Assembly (NCBI RefSeq): GCF_900109045.1
Contig: NZ_FNYL01000009.1
Location: forward strand, 124,001-188,000
Source: Dyadobacter sp. SG02
Lineage (GTDB): Bacteria > Bacteroidota > Bacteroidia > Cytophagales > Spirosomataceae
Direction: 5' to 3'
Length of the DNA: 64,000 nt
The position numbers were made by a program, and so were the translations under genes. The notes below the pieces were generated by a model. It was not told the DNA's origin. It searched no databases and saw only the letters and a program-made list of their open reading frames with translations. The number at the start of each line of letters is the position of its first letter. Within the stretch, counting starts at the first letter, position 1. Positions 25,352 to 33,800 of the stretch are shown here, in pieces.

Positions 25352-26677
25352 ATGAAACAAAACTATACCACTTCATCCCGAAAAGGATGGATAAGTCTGG
25401 CTGCCTCGACAGCCTTGCTTTTAGTTGGAAACCTCGCCCAGGCGCAGGAAGGCAGCCAGGGCAACACGACGATCTTCGGCGGTGCCCAGATGACCTTTTT
25501 CAGCAACCATAACTTCGTTACCGGCGGTGGCGGTGCCCAGCCGGGCGTGATCCTGACCGAGCGCGCAGCAGGCAACTTCGGCGTGCTCAATTTCGCGGGC
25601 GATAACCTTACCTCCACAGGTGCCTCAGACGCGGGTTATGTGGACGGCTATGTGCGTAAGTACGGGGCGGGACAATTTGTTTTCCCTGTCGGAGACAATG
25701 GTTCGCTGGGCCAGTTTGCGGCTTCGGCCGATGGCGTGATGGGCGCCTATTTTCACGCAGATGCCAATACGGCCGTTACCAGCAATCTTTTCACGGGAAC
25801 CGACTACGCTGCACTCCCCACCGGCGGCCCTTTTGCCACCAGCAGCATGGGTACCAATGTCGATGTTGTGAGCACGGTTGAGTATTGGGATATCGATGGA
25901 GCGAATGCTACGCCGCTGACCTTGACATGGGACGCCGGAAGTGCCATCGGTACATTGACAAACAGCCAGCTCAACAAGCTGACGATTGTCGGATGGAACG
26001 GGACACAATGGGTAGCCATTCCATCCAAAGTGGATACTACATCGGTATTGGGCGGCAGCAGCGACCTGACAACCGGTTCTATCACGACAACCTCACCGTT
26101 GGCCCCCGATACCTATACGGCCTATACGTTCGCATCGCTTACCCTTCCGCTGCCGGTCACTTTAACCAGGTTTACAGTGGTTACCGAAAGCCGGACTGTC
26201 GTACTCAACTGGTCGACAACCGAGGAATCCAACAGCGACCGTTTCGATATCGAACGTAGCAGCAACGGAAAGCAATGGAGCCTCATTGCCTCGGTTTCTT
26301 CCCAGGGTGACAGCAAAGTGCTCGTCAATTATTCCCATACAGATACCAATCCGCTGACAGGCCGAAATTTTTATAGGCTAAAAATGGTCGACCTGGACGG
26401 AACCTTCGCGTATAGCACTATCCGTTCGGCGGAAATAGTAGCCGGCATCGGTTTGGTACCATACCCGAACCCGGTAGTAGACAAGATTCTGATCCGCGAC
26501 CATCAATTAGTCAAACAAGCAGATTTACATAACGCTAGCGGTGTGAAAGTCCTTGCGAGTCAACAACCGTCTTCTGCCGGAATTGACGTAACAAGGCTTC
26601 CACAAGGCATTTACGTCATCACATTGACCATGTTTGACGGCACTATCAGCACACACAAAATAATCGTTACAAGGTGA
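25352..26677 (+). CDS. T9SS type A sorting-domain surface protein (copy A)
   Basis: A 441-residue secreted protein. After a signal peptide ending in AQAQ comes a beta-rich domain with glycine-rich runs (NFVTGGGGAQPG, YVRKYGAGQFVFPVGDNGS), common in Bacteroidetes surface proteins. From about residue 268 there is a fibronectin-like segment (LPVTLTRF, NWSTTEESNSDRFDIERS, FYRLKMVDLDG), and from about 368 the T9SS type A sorting domain (YPNPVVDKILI ... GIYVITLTMFDGTISTHKIIV). The sorting domain directs export across the outer membrane and surface anchoring. The gene at 27522 is its paralogue; residues 29-130 are encoded by nearly identical DNA in both. Confidence 0.93.
   Translation: MKQNYTTSSRKGWISLAASTALLLVGNLAQAQEGSQGNTTIFGGAQMTFFSNHNFVTGGGGAQPGVILTERAAGNFGVLNFAGDNLTSTGASDAGYVDGYVRKYGAGQFVFPVGDNGSLGQFAASADGVMGAYFHADANTAVTSNLFTGTDYAALPTGGPFATSSMGTNVDVVSTVEYWDIDGANATPLTLTWDAGSAIGTLTNSQLNKLTIVGWNGTQWVAIPSKVDTTSVLGGSSDLTTGSITTTSPLAPDTYTAYTFASLTLPLPVTLTRFTVVTESRTVVLNWSTTEESNSDRFDIERSSNGKQWSLIASVSSQGDSKVLVNYSHTDTNPLTGRNFYRLKMVDLDGTFAYSTIRSAEIVAGIGLVPYPNPVVDKILIRDHQLVKQADLHNASGVKVLASQQPSSAGIDVTRLPQGIYVITLTMFDGTISTHKIIVTR
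25441..25740 (+). repeat. Direct repeat block, copy A
   Basis: This 300-base segment matches 27611-27910 at an offset of 2170 bases. By eye I count 15 mismatches (about 95% identity), nearly all silent. Just after it identity falls to about 80%. The block may have been made alike by recombination between the two genes. Confidence 0.85.
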
Positions 26678-26685
26678 TATCGAAA

Positions 26686-26722
26686 GCAGGCCCCGGGTTA
26701 TAGTTTGTAACCCGGGACCTGC
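26686..26722. terminator. Hairpin between duplicated units
   Basis: GCAGGccCCGGGTTA pairs with TAACCCGGGaCCTGC around a 7-base loop. It lies 9 bases after the stop of copy A and before the next QVKIG gene. There is no strong U run, so it may act as a transcription attenuator or an mRNA-stabilising structure. Confidence 0.6.
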
Positions 26723-26765
26723 TTACATCATTCCTCTCCAACTATTTGCATTAAACAAATCCGTT

Positions 26766-27491
26766 ATGAAAACATCTACACTATTTTCAGCATTTGTACT
26801 AACAGTGGGACTTGCGGCATCATCAGTCTCCTTCGCACAGGTCAAAATCGGAAGCAACCCTACGACCATTGACCCGAATAATAACCTGGAAGTAGAAGCT
26901 TCTACCCCCGGAAGAAAAACCTCCATTAACAAAACAACCGGACAGGTGACCATCACGGATGGAACCCAGGGTGCCGGAAAAGTATTTACCTCCGATGCCA
27001 ACGGGGGCGGCAGCTGGCAAACAAGCGGAGCCGGGTGCGCCAGCTTTGATGCGAAGGGCGATAATACAACCACGCCGGTTGTCAATACCGGCGTATATAC
27101 GCCAGTCAAGCTGATTGCTAATAACGTTGTTTACTCTCCGTCCGGCGCATATGATAGTGCAACCGGGGAATATACCATCCCTGAGAATGGATTCTACATC
27201 TTCCACGGCTCAGTGGGTACTTACAATGTTGCTATCGGCACTACGGGTTCCAGAAATACCTCTATTGATTTGGTTTCCGCTTCCAAGGGTCTTTTAAGTC
27301 ACACTGTTTCGCCCGAATTGGTTTACGGAGTCGGGGCATGGCAGGATGTAACATCTGCCAATTACTTTACAGCAGGCGACAAGGTCACGTTTCAAATAAA
27401 TTCCGATCATGTCAGCGGCGTCAAGCCTGATTCGGTAACTACTGCCGCGATTTTCTTCTCCGGTACCCGTATCGATTGTAATAAAAACTAG
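26766..27491 (+). CDS. Secreted surface protein, QVKIG family
   Basis: A 241-residue paralogue of 22879 and 24587: signal peptide ending in SFAQ, then VKIGSNPTTIDPNNNLEVEASTPGRK, NKTTGQVTITDGTQGAGKVFTSDANGGGSW and a C-terminal beta-rich domain of about 140 residues with a C1q-like pattern (NGFYIFHGSVGTYN, GDKVTFQINSDH, FFSGTRI). It pairs with the T9SS gene at 27522, repeating the order of 24587-25352. No sorting domain is seen, so it may be periplasmic or part of a complex with the T9SS partner (inference). Confidence 0.86.
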   Translation: MKTSTLFSAFVLTVGLAASSVSFAQVKIGSNPTTIDPNNNLEVEASTPGRKTSINKTTGQVTITDGTQGAGKVFTSDANGGGSWQTSGAGCASFDAKGDNTTTPVVNTGVYTPVKLIANNVVYSPSGAYDSATGEYTIPENGFYIFHGSVGTYNVAIGTTGSRNTSIDLVSASKGLLSHTVSPELVYGVGAWQDVTSANYFTAGDKVTFQINSDHVSGVKPDSVTTAAIFFSGTRIDCNKN

Positions 27492-27521
27492 ATCCCTAAA
27501 TGCCATTAAACGGACTTTATA

Positions 27522-28844
27522 ATGAAACAACGATATACCAATGCGTCCCGAAAAGGATGGATCAGCAGGGCACTGCTTGGTACTTTGCTTTTGCCGGGCG
27601 TAGTTGCCCAGGCGCAGGAAGGCAGCCAGGGCAATACGACGATCTTCGGCGGTGCCCAGATGACCTTTTTCAGCAACCATAACTTCGTTACAGGCGGAGG
27701 TGGCGCCCAGCCGGGCGTTATCCTGACCGAGCGCGCAGCAGGCAACTTCGGCGTGCTCAATTTCGCGGGTGATAACCTTACCTCCACAGGTGCTTCAGAT
27801 GCGGGCTATGTGGACGGCTATGTGCGTAAGTACGGGGCGGGGCAATTTATTTTCCCTGTCGGAGACAATGGTTCGCTGGGTCAGTTTGCGGCTTCGGCAG
27901 ATGGCGTCATGGGCGCCTATTTTCATGCCGACGCCAATACCGCCGTTACAAGTAACCTGTTCACAGGCTCGGACTATGCCGCGCTTCCCTCCGGAGGGCC
28001 GTTCGCTACCAGCAGCATGGGACTTAACGTCGAGGTCGTTAGCACTGTCGAATACTGGGACATCGACGGGGCAAATGCGACCCCGTTGACATTGACCTGG
28101 GACGCAGGCAGCGCCATTTCCACATTGACCGGTGGACAACTCGGCAAACTGACCATTGTTGGATGGAATGGGACCCAATGGGAGGCTATCCCTTCGAAAA
28201 CCGATGTCACGTCGGTTTTAGGCGGCACCAGCGACCTGTCCGCGGGCTCGATCACGACCGTAAATCCCCTGGCCCCCGATACTTACACAGCCTACACATT
28301 TGCCTCGCTTGTCGTTCCGCTGCCGGTAACCCTGACCCGGTTCGCGGCCGTTGCCGAAGGGCAGACAACTTTACTCACCTGGACTACCACCGAAGAAACC
28401 AACAGCGACCGGTTCGATGTGGAACGCAGCGCGAACGGTAAAAACTGGAACAATATCGGGACCGTTGCCTCCTCGGAGGAAAGTGCCGTACTGGTAGACT
28501 ATTCTTTTGTAGACAATAACCCGCTTTCAGGAGTGAACCTGTACCGGTTGAAGATGGTCGACAAGGACAATACGTTCACGTATAGCATTGCCCGTAACGT
28601 CAGATTCGACGGTGCCGCCATCAGCACTTACCCCAACCCGGTATCAGACAAACTTCTGGTGAACGACTATGCCAGGGTCCGGGAAGTATCGATCAGGAAC
28701 ACGTCGGGCAGGAATGTACTCCAGCAGCAAAAGGTTTCCGATCAGGGCGTCGATGTCAGCAAACTGGCACCGGGCACCTACATCGTTACCCTGGCCCTGT
28801 TTGACGGCACTATCAACACACACAAAGTGGCCATTACAAGGTGA
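27522..28844 (+). CDS. T9SS type A sorting-domain surface protein (copy B)
   Basis: A 440-residue paralogue of the protein at 25352 with the same layout: signal peptide (ends AQAQ), glycine-rich beta domain, fibronectin-like segment (TTLLTWTTTEETNSDRFDVERS) and T9SS type A sorting domain (YPNPVSDKLLV ... GTYIVTLALFDGTINTHKVAI). Residues 30-130 are almost identical to copy A, while the rest differ more. The presence of both copies next to each other, each behind a QVKIG gene, shows tandem duplication of a two-gene unit. The response-regulator pair follows 135 bases later. Confidence 0.93.
   Translation: MKQRYTNASRKGWISRALLGTLLLPGVVAQAQEGSQGNTTIFGGAQMTFFSNHNFVTGGGGAQPGVILTERAAGNFGVLNFAGDNLTSTGASDAGYVDGYVRKYGAGQFIFPVGDNGSLGQFAASADGVMGAYFHADANTAVTSNLFTGSDYAALPSGGPFATSSMGLNVEVVSTVEYWDIDGANATPLTLTWDAGSAISTLTGGQLGKLTIVGWNGTQWEAIPSKTDVTSVLGGTSDLSAGSITTVNPLAPDTYTAYTFASLVVPLPVTLTRFAAVAEGQTTLLTWTTTEETNSDRFDVERSANGKNWNNIGTVASSEESAVLVDYSFVDNNPLSGVNLYRLKMVDKDNTFTYSIARNVRFDGAAISTYPNPVSDKLLVNDYARVREVSIRNTSGRNVLQQQKVSDQGVDVSKLAPGTYIVTLALFDGTINTHKVAITR
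27611..27910 (+). repeat. Direct repeat block, copy B
   Basis: Partner of 25441-25740 (same orientation, offset 2170 bases, about 95% identical by eye). Recombination between the two would delete or duplicate one QVKIG/T9SS unit of 2.17 kb and leave an intact fused T9SS gene. Confidence 0.85.
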
Positions 28845-28853
28845 CGTCATGCG

Positions 28854-28881
28854 ATCCGGATCACCATTGAGGTCCGGATCG
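28854..28881. repeat. Inverted repeat downstream of copy B
   Basis: GATCCGGA (28854-28861) and TCCGGATC (28874-28881) form an 8-bp stem with a 12-base loop just after the stop of copy B. There is no U run; it could be a weak terminator or a binding site before the response-regulator gene. Confidence 0.45.
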
Positions 28882-28979
28882 TTGATGAACGCCCTTCAAG
28901 CATTTTTTTGCCCCTGGCCGTCACACCTTCAACCGACGGCACGCGCAGCACCCGTTTTCATGAATAACCCTACCTGCTC

Positions 28980-29609
28980 ATGACGATATTAATCGTTACC
29001 GATAACCATTTATTTTCGATGGCAATACGTGCTGTTGTCAAAAAACAGTACCCGGATGGCATTATCGTCGAAACTACCACAGTCCGGAATGCCATTGAGG
29101 TTTCACCCGTATATGAATGCCAGGCGATGATCCTGGACGCCGGAGCGGCCGACGCGAAAGACACGGTTCTGCTCGGCAATTTCAAGAATGCAAATCCGCA
29201 CACGGCGATCCTGGTCAACCTCGGCGATCAGACCCAGTTCATGTATACGTTTATCCGGGCTGGTGCTACGGCGCTGTTTTCCAACAAGTCATTGCCGGAA
29301 GAAATCCATGAAGGCCTTCGGCGGGCCGAAAATAACACGCGGTATATCAGTTCCGACATTCAACAACAATTACTGTCCCACATTACCGAAAAGCCTCTTA
29401 ATCAGACGCTGACCAAAAGGGAAGAGTTGATGGCCGATCTGTTAGTCACCAACAAGTCGCATCAGGAAATCGCTGTCATCGCCGGGGGCAGCTCAAAAAG
29501 TGTAGGCTACTACAAACGAAAAATCTTCCAAAAGCTCGAAGTAGACAATGTAGTGGATCTGGCCATCAAGCTCAACAAGGTTTTAGTCAACAAGAAACCC
29601 AATTACTGA
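28980..29609 (+). CDS. NarL/LuxR-type response regulator, divergent receiver
   Basis: A 209-residue regulator with an N-terminal receiver and a C-terminal LuxR-type helix-turn-helix (LTKREELMADLL ... SVGYYKRKIFQKLEVDN). The phosphoacceptor is present (Asp53 in MILDAG). The second residue of the usual acidic pair is Asn (Asp8-Asn9), and the conserved Lys is replaced by Asn in LFSNKS, with a Lys one position later. It may therefore be phosphorylated poorly or not at all. It directly precedes a canonical response regulator, and the same order is found at 58788/58138. No kinase gene is adjacent. Confidence 0.92.
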   Translation: MTILIVTDNHLFSMAIRAVVKKQYPDGIIVETTTVRNAIEVSPVYECQAMILDAGAADAKDTVLLGNFKNANPHTAILVNLGDQTQFMYTFIRAGATALFSNKSLPEEIHEGLRRAENNTRYISSDIQQQLLSHITEKPLNQTLTKREELMADLLVTNKSHQEIAVIAGGSSKSVGYYKRKIFQKLEVDNVVDLAIKLNKVLVNKKPNY

Positions 29610-29655
29610 CAAACCGAATAGTTGATTACTGCACCCGTACCAACAAAAATTTTGA

Positions 29656-30285
29656 ATGATGAAAATTCTACTAATTGAGGATCACTTCCTGGTCCGGATG
29701 AGTCAAAAAATCGTGCTGAACGAACTGTATCCCCAGACAACCATTGTCGAAGCAGACAGTTTTGAAAGCGGAATAGCGCATGTACAGGGATCTCCATTCG
29801 ATTTGATCTTACTCGATATCGATATACCCGGAGGAAAGGGAAAGCTGATGATCGAACGCATCAGACAATGGCGGCCCGAAGTGGTAATCCTGATGTGCTC
29901 TGCCGCGGATGAGCAGACACATGCATTGGAATATATTACCGCCGGTGCGAACGGCTATTTATCGAAGTCCGCGGAAAGAAACGAAATGATCACCGCCATC
30001 ACGACGGTCATGAAGAAAAAACGGTATGTCAGTCTGACGGTTCAGGAAAGGTTGCTCGATACGGTTTCAACAGGAATCTCTGGCGGCAAAACCCGAAAGA
30101 CACCGCTGGGACTATCGGAACGCGAGCGGGAAGTGATGAATATGTTAATAAAGGGCAAATGGGTGAAGGAGATCGCGCTGGATTTAAACCTTCGCTCCAA
30201 TACTGTCAGCACCTTCAAGGCCCGGATATTTCAAAAAATGGGCGTCACCAGCGTCCTCGAACTATCCAAGAAAGTCGGGGATTGA
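29656..30285 (+). CDS. NarL/LuxR-type response regulator, canonical
   Basis: A 209-residue two-domain regulator with complete receiver residues: Glu8-Asp9 (IEDH), Asp54 (LLDIDIPGG), the Ser/Thr and Lys in CSAADE and YLSKSAER. The C-terminal LuxR helix-turn-helix reads LSEREREVMNMLIKGKWVKEIALDLNLRSNTVSTFKARIFQKMGV. It follows the divergent regulator at 28980 by 46 bases and precedes the giant T9SS cargo gene by 229 bases. The protein at 58138 is closely similar (same IDIPGG and NTVST motifs). It probably controls the neighbouring surface genes. Confidence 0.94.
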   Translation: MMKILLIEDHFLVRMSQKIVLNELYPQTTIVEADSFESGIAHVQGSPFDLILLDIDIPGGKGKLMIERIRQWRPEVVILMCSAADEQTHALEYITAGANGYLSKSAERNEMITAITTVMKKKRYVSLTVQERLLDTVSTGISGGKTRKTPLGLSEREREVMNMLIKGKWVKEIALDLNLRSNTVSTFKARIFQKMGVTSVLELSKKVGD

Positions 30286-30514
30286 TACTCGTCCCGGTTG
30301 TACTTCTCGAATACCTGGAAAGGCGATTACCGGCCCGTATGTCCGAAAGGGACGGGAGGAATCGCTGTGCTGTCCCGGATCTGCCGCCGACAAGATTTCA
30401 AGCATTATACACACACAACTCCGAGAAATCGTCCACCTCAACCCAGTGACTGCCTATGATAAAATGAAAATGTATGCCGCCAAGGCGCTTTTAACGAACC
30501 AAACTCTACATTAA

Positions 30515-30868
30515 ATGATGAAACAATTATTTATCAAGTTAGCATTGACTGCCAGGCGATTGGGCAATCCAGCACGATCGGGCCGCAATGCCGGGCTGGC
30601 AGCTTTATGTTGCCTTTTCTTGCTCTGGCTGCAATCCGGCCAGGCGCGGGCCCAAGCAACGCAGGACGTAGGTCATGTGTGGGTAGCAGAACCCGGCCTG
30701 GTTACAGCAGGGGCCGTAGCTACCCCGCGGGGAGGCGCTACCGACCCGGCAGGAAACACCTATATGGTCGGGAATTACTTCGAAACCGTCGATTTCGATC
30801 CCGGTCCGGGCGTAACCCCTTTGACGGCAGGAGCTACCGGCTTATGCCTACATCCAGAAGCTGGATAA
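30515..30868 (+). CDS. 5' fragment of giant T9SS protein (signal peptide and first SBBP repeat)
   Basis: This 117-codon piece holds the only signal peptide of the giant gene. Its last residues (LCLHPEAG) are out-of-frame readthrough after the shift. Without it the 2697-residue remainder has no export signal. Confidence 0.8.
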   Translation: MMKQLFIKLALTARRLGNPARSGRNAGLAALCCLFLLWLQSGQARAQATQDVGHVWVAEPGLVTAGAVATPRGGATDPAGNTYMVGNYFETVDFDPGPGVTPLTAGATGLCLHPEAG

Positions 30869-30881
30869 AAACAAAAACCTG

Positions 30882-33800
30882 GTGTGGGTCAAACAGATCA
30901 GTGCTACGGTTCAGTTCACCAGTTCTTCCATCACGGTCGATGCGTCAGGAAACCTGCTTATCGCCGGGTCATTCAGGGGAACCGCCGACTTCAACCCGGG
31001 TAGTGGCGTTGCAGAACTTTCGACCAGAGCGTCAAACGGCACTGAAACGTTTATACTCAAGCTCGACAGCAACGGAAACTATTTATGGGCTGCCCGATTG
31101 GGAGACACCTCCGCTGTCGCAGGAAGCAACGGGGCAGGTAACCAGATCAAAACCGATGGTTCCGGCAATATTTATGTAGCCGGGCTCTTTGCCAATACGG
31201 TCGACTTCAACCCGGGTGCAGGGGTGTCCGAGCTGACATCGCCGGGTGCATCGGCAATTGACGCATATGTTTTAAAACTGGCTTCCGACGGCTCATTTAT
31301 ATGGGCCAGACGAATGGGGGCAGCGTTCAACGACAATGGAACCTCACTGTCTGTTGATGGAAATGGCAACGTGTTTGTCGGAGGTACTCTGGGCGCAAAT
31401 GGCGGAGTTTCCGATTTTGGCGCCCTTTCTCTTCCTGCGGTGACGACCCAAACGGCGTTTATCACAAAATTGAACAGCGCCGGAACATTTCAATGGGTCA
31501 AGACGATTGCAAATACCGCCACCAGCAGCGTATCGGAAATCGAAGCGGATGGTGCGGGTAATATCTATATCGGAGGAAACGCGTCGGGCACCATGGACCT
31601 GGACCCAGGTCCGGGTACTACCGACATACCCGCAGCCGGTTTCATCACCAAATGGGATGGGAGCGGGAATTACGTCTGGGGAATGTTCCAGGGCAATGCT
31701 GTTGGGGACATTACCCTCGACAATGCCGGAAATCTGCTGGCTACCGGCCGCTATTCCAATGCGCCCGCACTCCTGGACCGCGACTGGGACCCGGGAGCAG
31801 GGGTCGTTAAGGTAACCAACCGGGGCACCAACATTGCCAGCACAGATATTTTTGTAAGCAAGTACACCACCGACGCGGGTTTCGTATGGATCAAAACTGC
31901 GGGAGGGGCAAGCGCCACCCTTGGCCTTGAAGACGGGCTATCCGTTGGTGTAGACGCCACTGGCGACATTTATGCGGGTGGGGTTTATGCCACCGACGCC
32001 CAGTTCGGCCCTTGCAGGTATGCGATCACACCGACGGCGAATGGAAATATCCGCTCTCAGTATGTCTGGAAGCTATCGGCCCATCCCGTTCCCGATAATC
32101 TCCAATTCGCTACGACCACGCTTTCACCAGCCAGCCAACAGGCTTGTATCCTGGGAATTCCCCAGGTAATCAATGCGAGCCCTGCTGCTATTACTTCGCC
32201 GTCCGGTTACAGCACAACAATGCTTTACCAATGGCAAATTGCCGAAAGCGCGACGGGGCCGTGGGCGGATATGCCCGGCGAGGTATTCAAGGATTTGCAG
32301 CCGCTGGCCAGGAACACTTCGGCTTACTACCGCCGGATCGTGAAGGTCAACGACGGTTTTTGCGGTTTCATCACAGTGGATAGTTCCGGGGTGGCATCGG
32401 TAATTATCGGTACCGATGTATCGCCGATCGCCAATGCCGACGGGCCGCAATGGTTTGTCTGCGGGCCCGGTTTGAATACGGTACAGCTGGCAGGAACTGC
32501 TTCCGGTGGAGCACCCGCCTACACTTTTCAGTGGTATGAAGGCAGCACCAGCAATGGTACGCCGCTCGCTTCAACCGGCACGTGGACCACTCCGGGTATT
32601 ACCGCCACTACAACCTACACGTTACAGGTAACCGACGCGGCTGGCTGCGTGGATATCGACCAGGTTACAATCGTTCCCGCTATCGCCAATGCAGGTACCG
32701 ACAAGTCTATCTGTCAGGGTGCCGGTGGCGTTCAGATCGGTGCACCACCCGTTTCCAGCCCTTCGGTTTCATATGTTTGGACGAGCATTTCGGGTGATCC
32801 GGTGTCGTCACTAAGCTGCACCACCTGTGCACAGCCCATTGCCAACCCGACTGCTGCAACCGTATACCGTTTGACCGTCACCGTTCAGCAAAAAGGCGGC
32901 GGCACCTGTGTAACGACCGACGATGTGACCGTAACCCCGGTAACAGCGCCAAATAGCGCATTAACGTTTGCCGGCACGGATAAGACGATTTGTAAAAATA
33001 CGTCTGTCACATTGGGCGGCACCGCGGATGCGACATTTGCCTATACCTGGACTTCCGGCCAGTATCTTTCCGCTTCGCAGGTAGCCAATCCGGTTTTCAA
33101 CGCGGGAACGGCAGCGGTGACCGGTGGATCGATCAACTATACTGTTACGGCCGTCAAAAATGGCTGCGCATTCACCGACGAGGTGAAAGTTTCGGTACTC
33201 AACTCGCGCATCAGCGATCAGGATGAGACCGTCTGCGGACCGGTATGGAGTAACCATCTGGATGAAGACAATGCGCCAGGTACAACCTATACATGGAGCG
33301 TAGTTTCCGGCGACGGCGTTATTTTGCAAACTGCCGGCAACGGCAAGAATGCTTATCTGAAGAGTAACAGCGGCGTGACCCGTTTCAGACGGACAGTTAC
33401 TTTGAACGGCGTTTCCTGTACTGCCGGTGTACTGGTGCAGCCTTGCACAGGCACGGGCGGTTGCGATTTTGAAATTGTAACACTTTCCGACCAGGCCTGC
33501 CCGAAAGTATTCGGACCGGTGGCCTTGAAACTGGGAACCACTCTCCCCGCTTCGGATTACAACTTCTCGTGGAGCCCCGCCAACCTGGTGGACAATGCCC
33601 ATGCAGCGACGGTAAATATCACCTCGACCGCGCAGGCTACCATTACAGTAACTGTGACCAACAAGTATGACGGTTCAATCACTTGCCAGAAATCGATTGT
33701 GATCAACCCTCCGGGATGGTCATTGCCCGCTTTTTCAGCAGAAGACAAGTATACCTGTCCCGGCACCACGATTCAGATTGGCAGCACGCCTATCTCCGGT

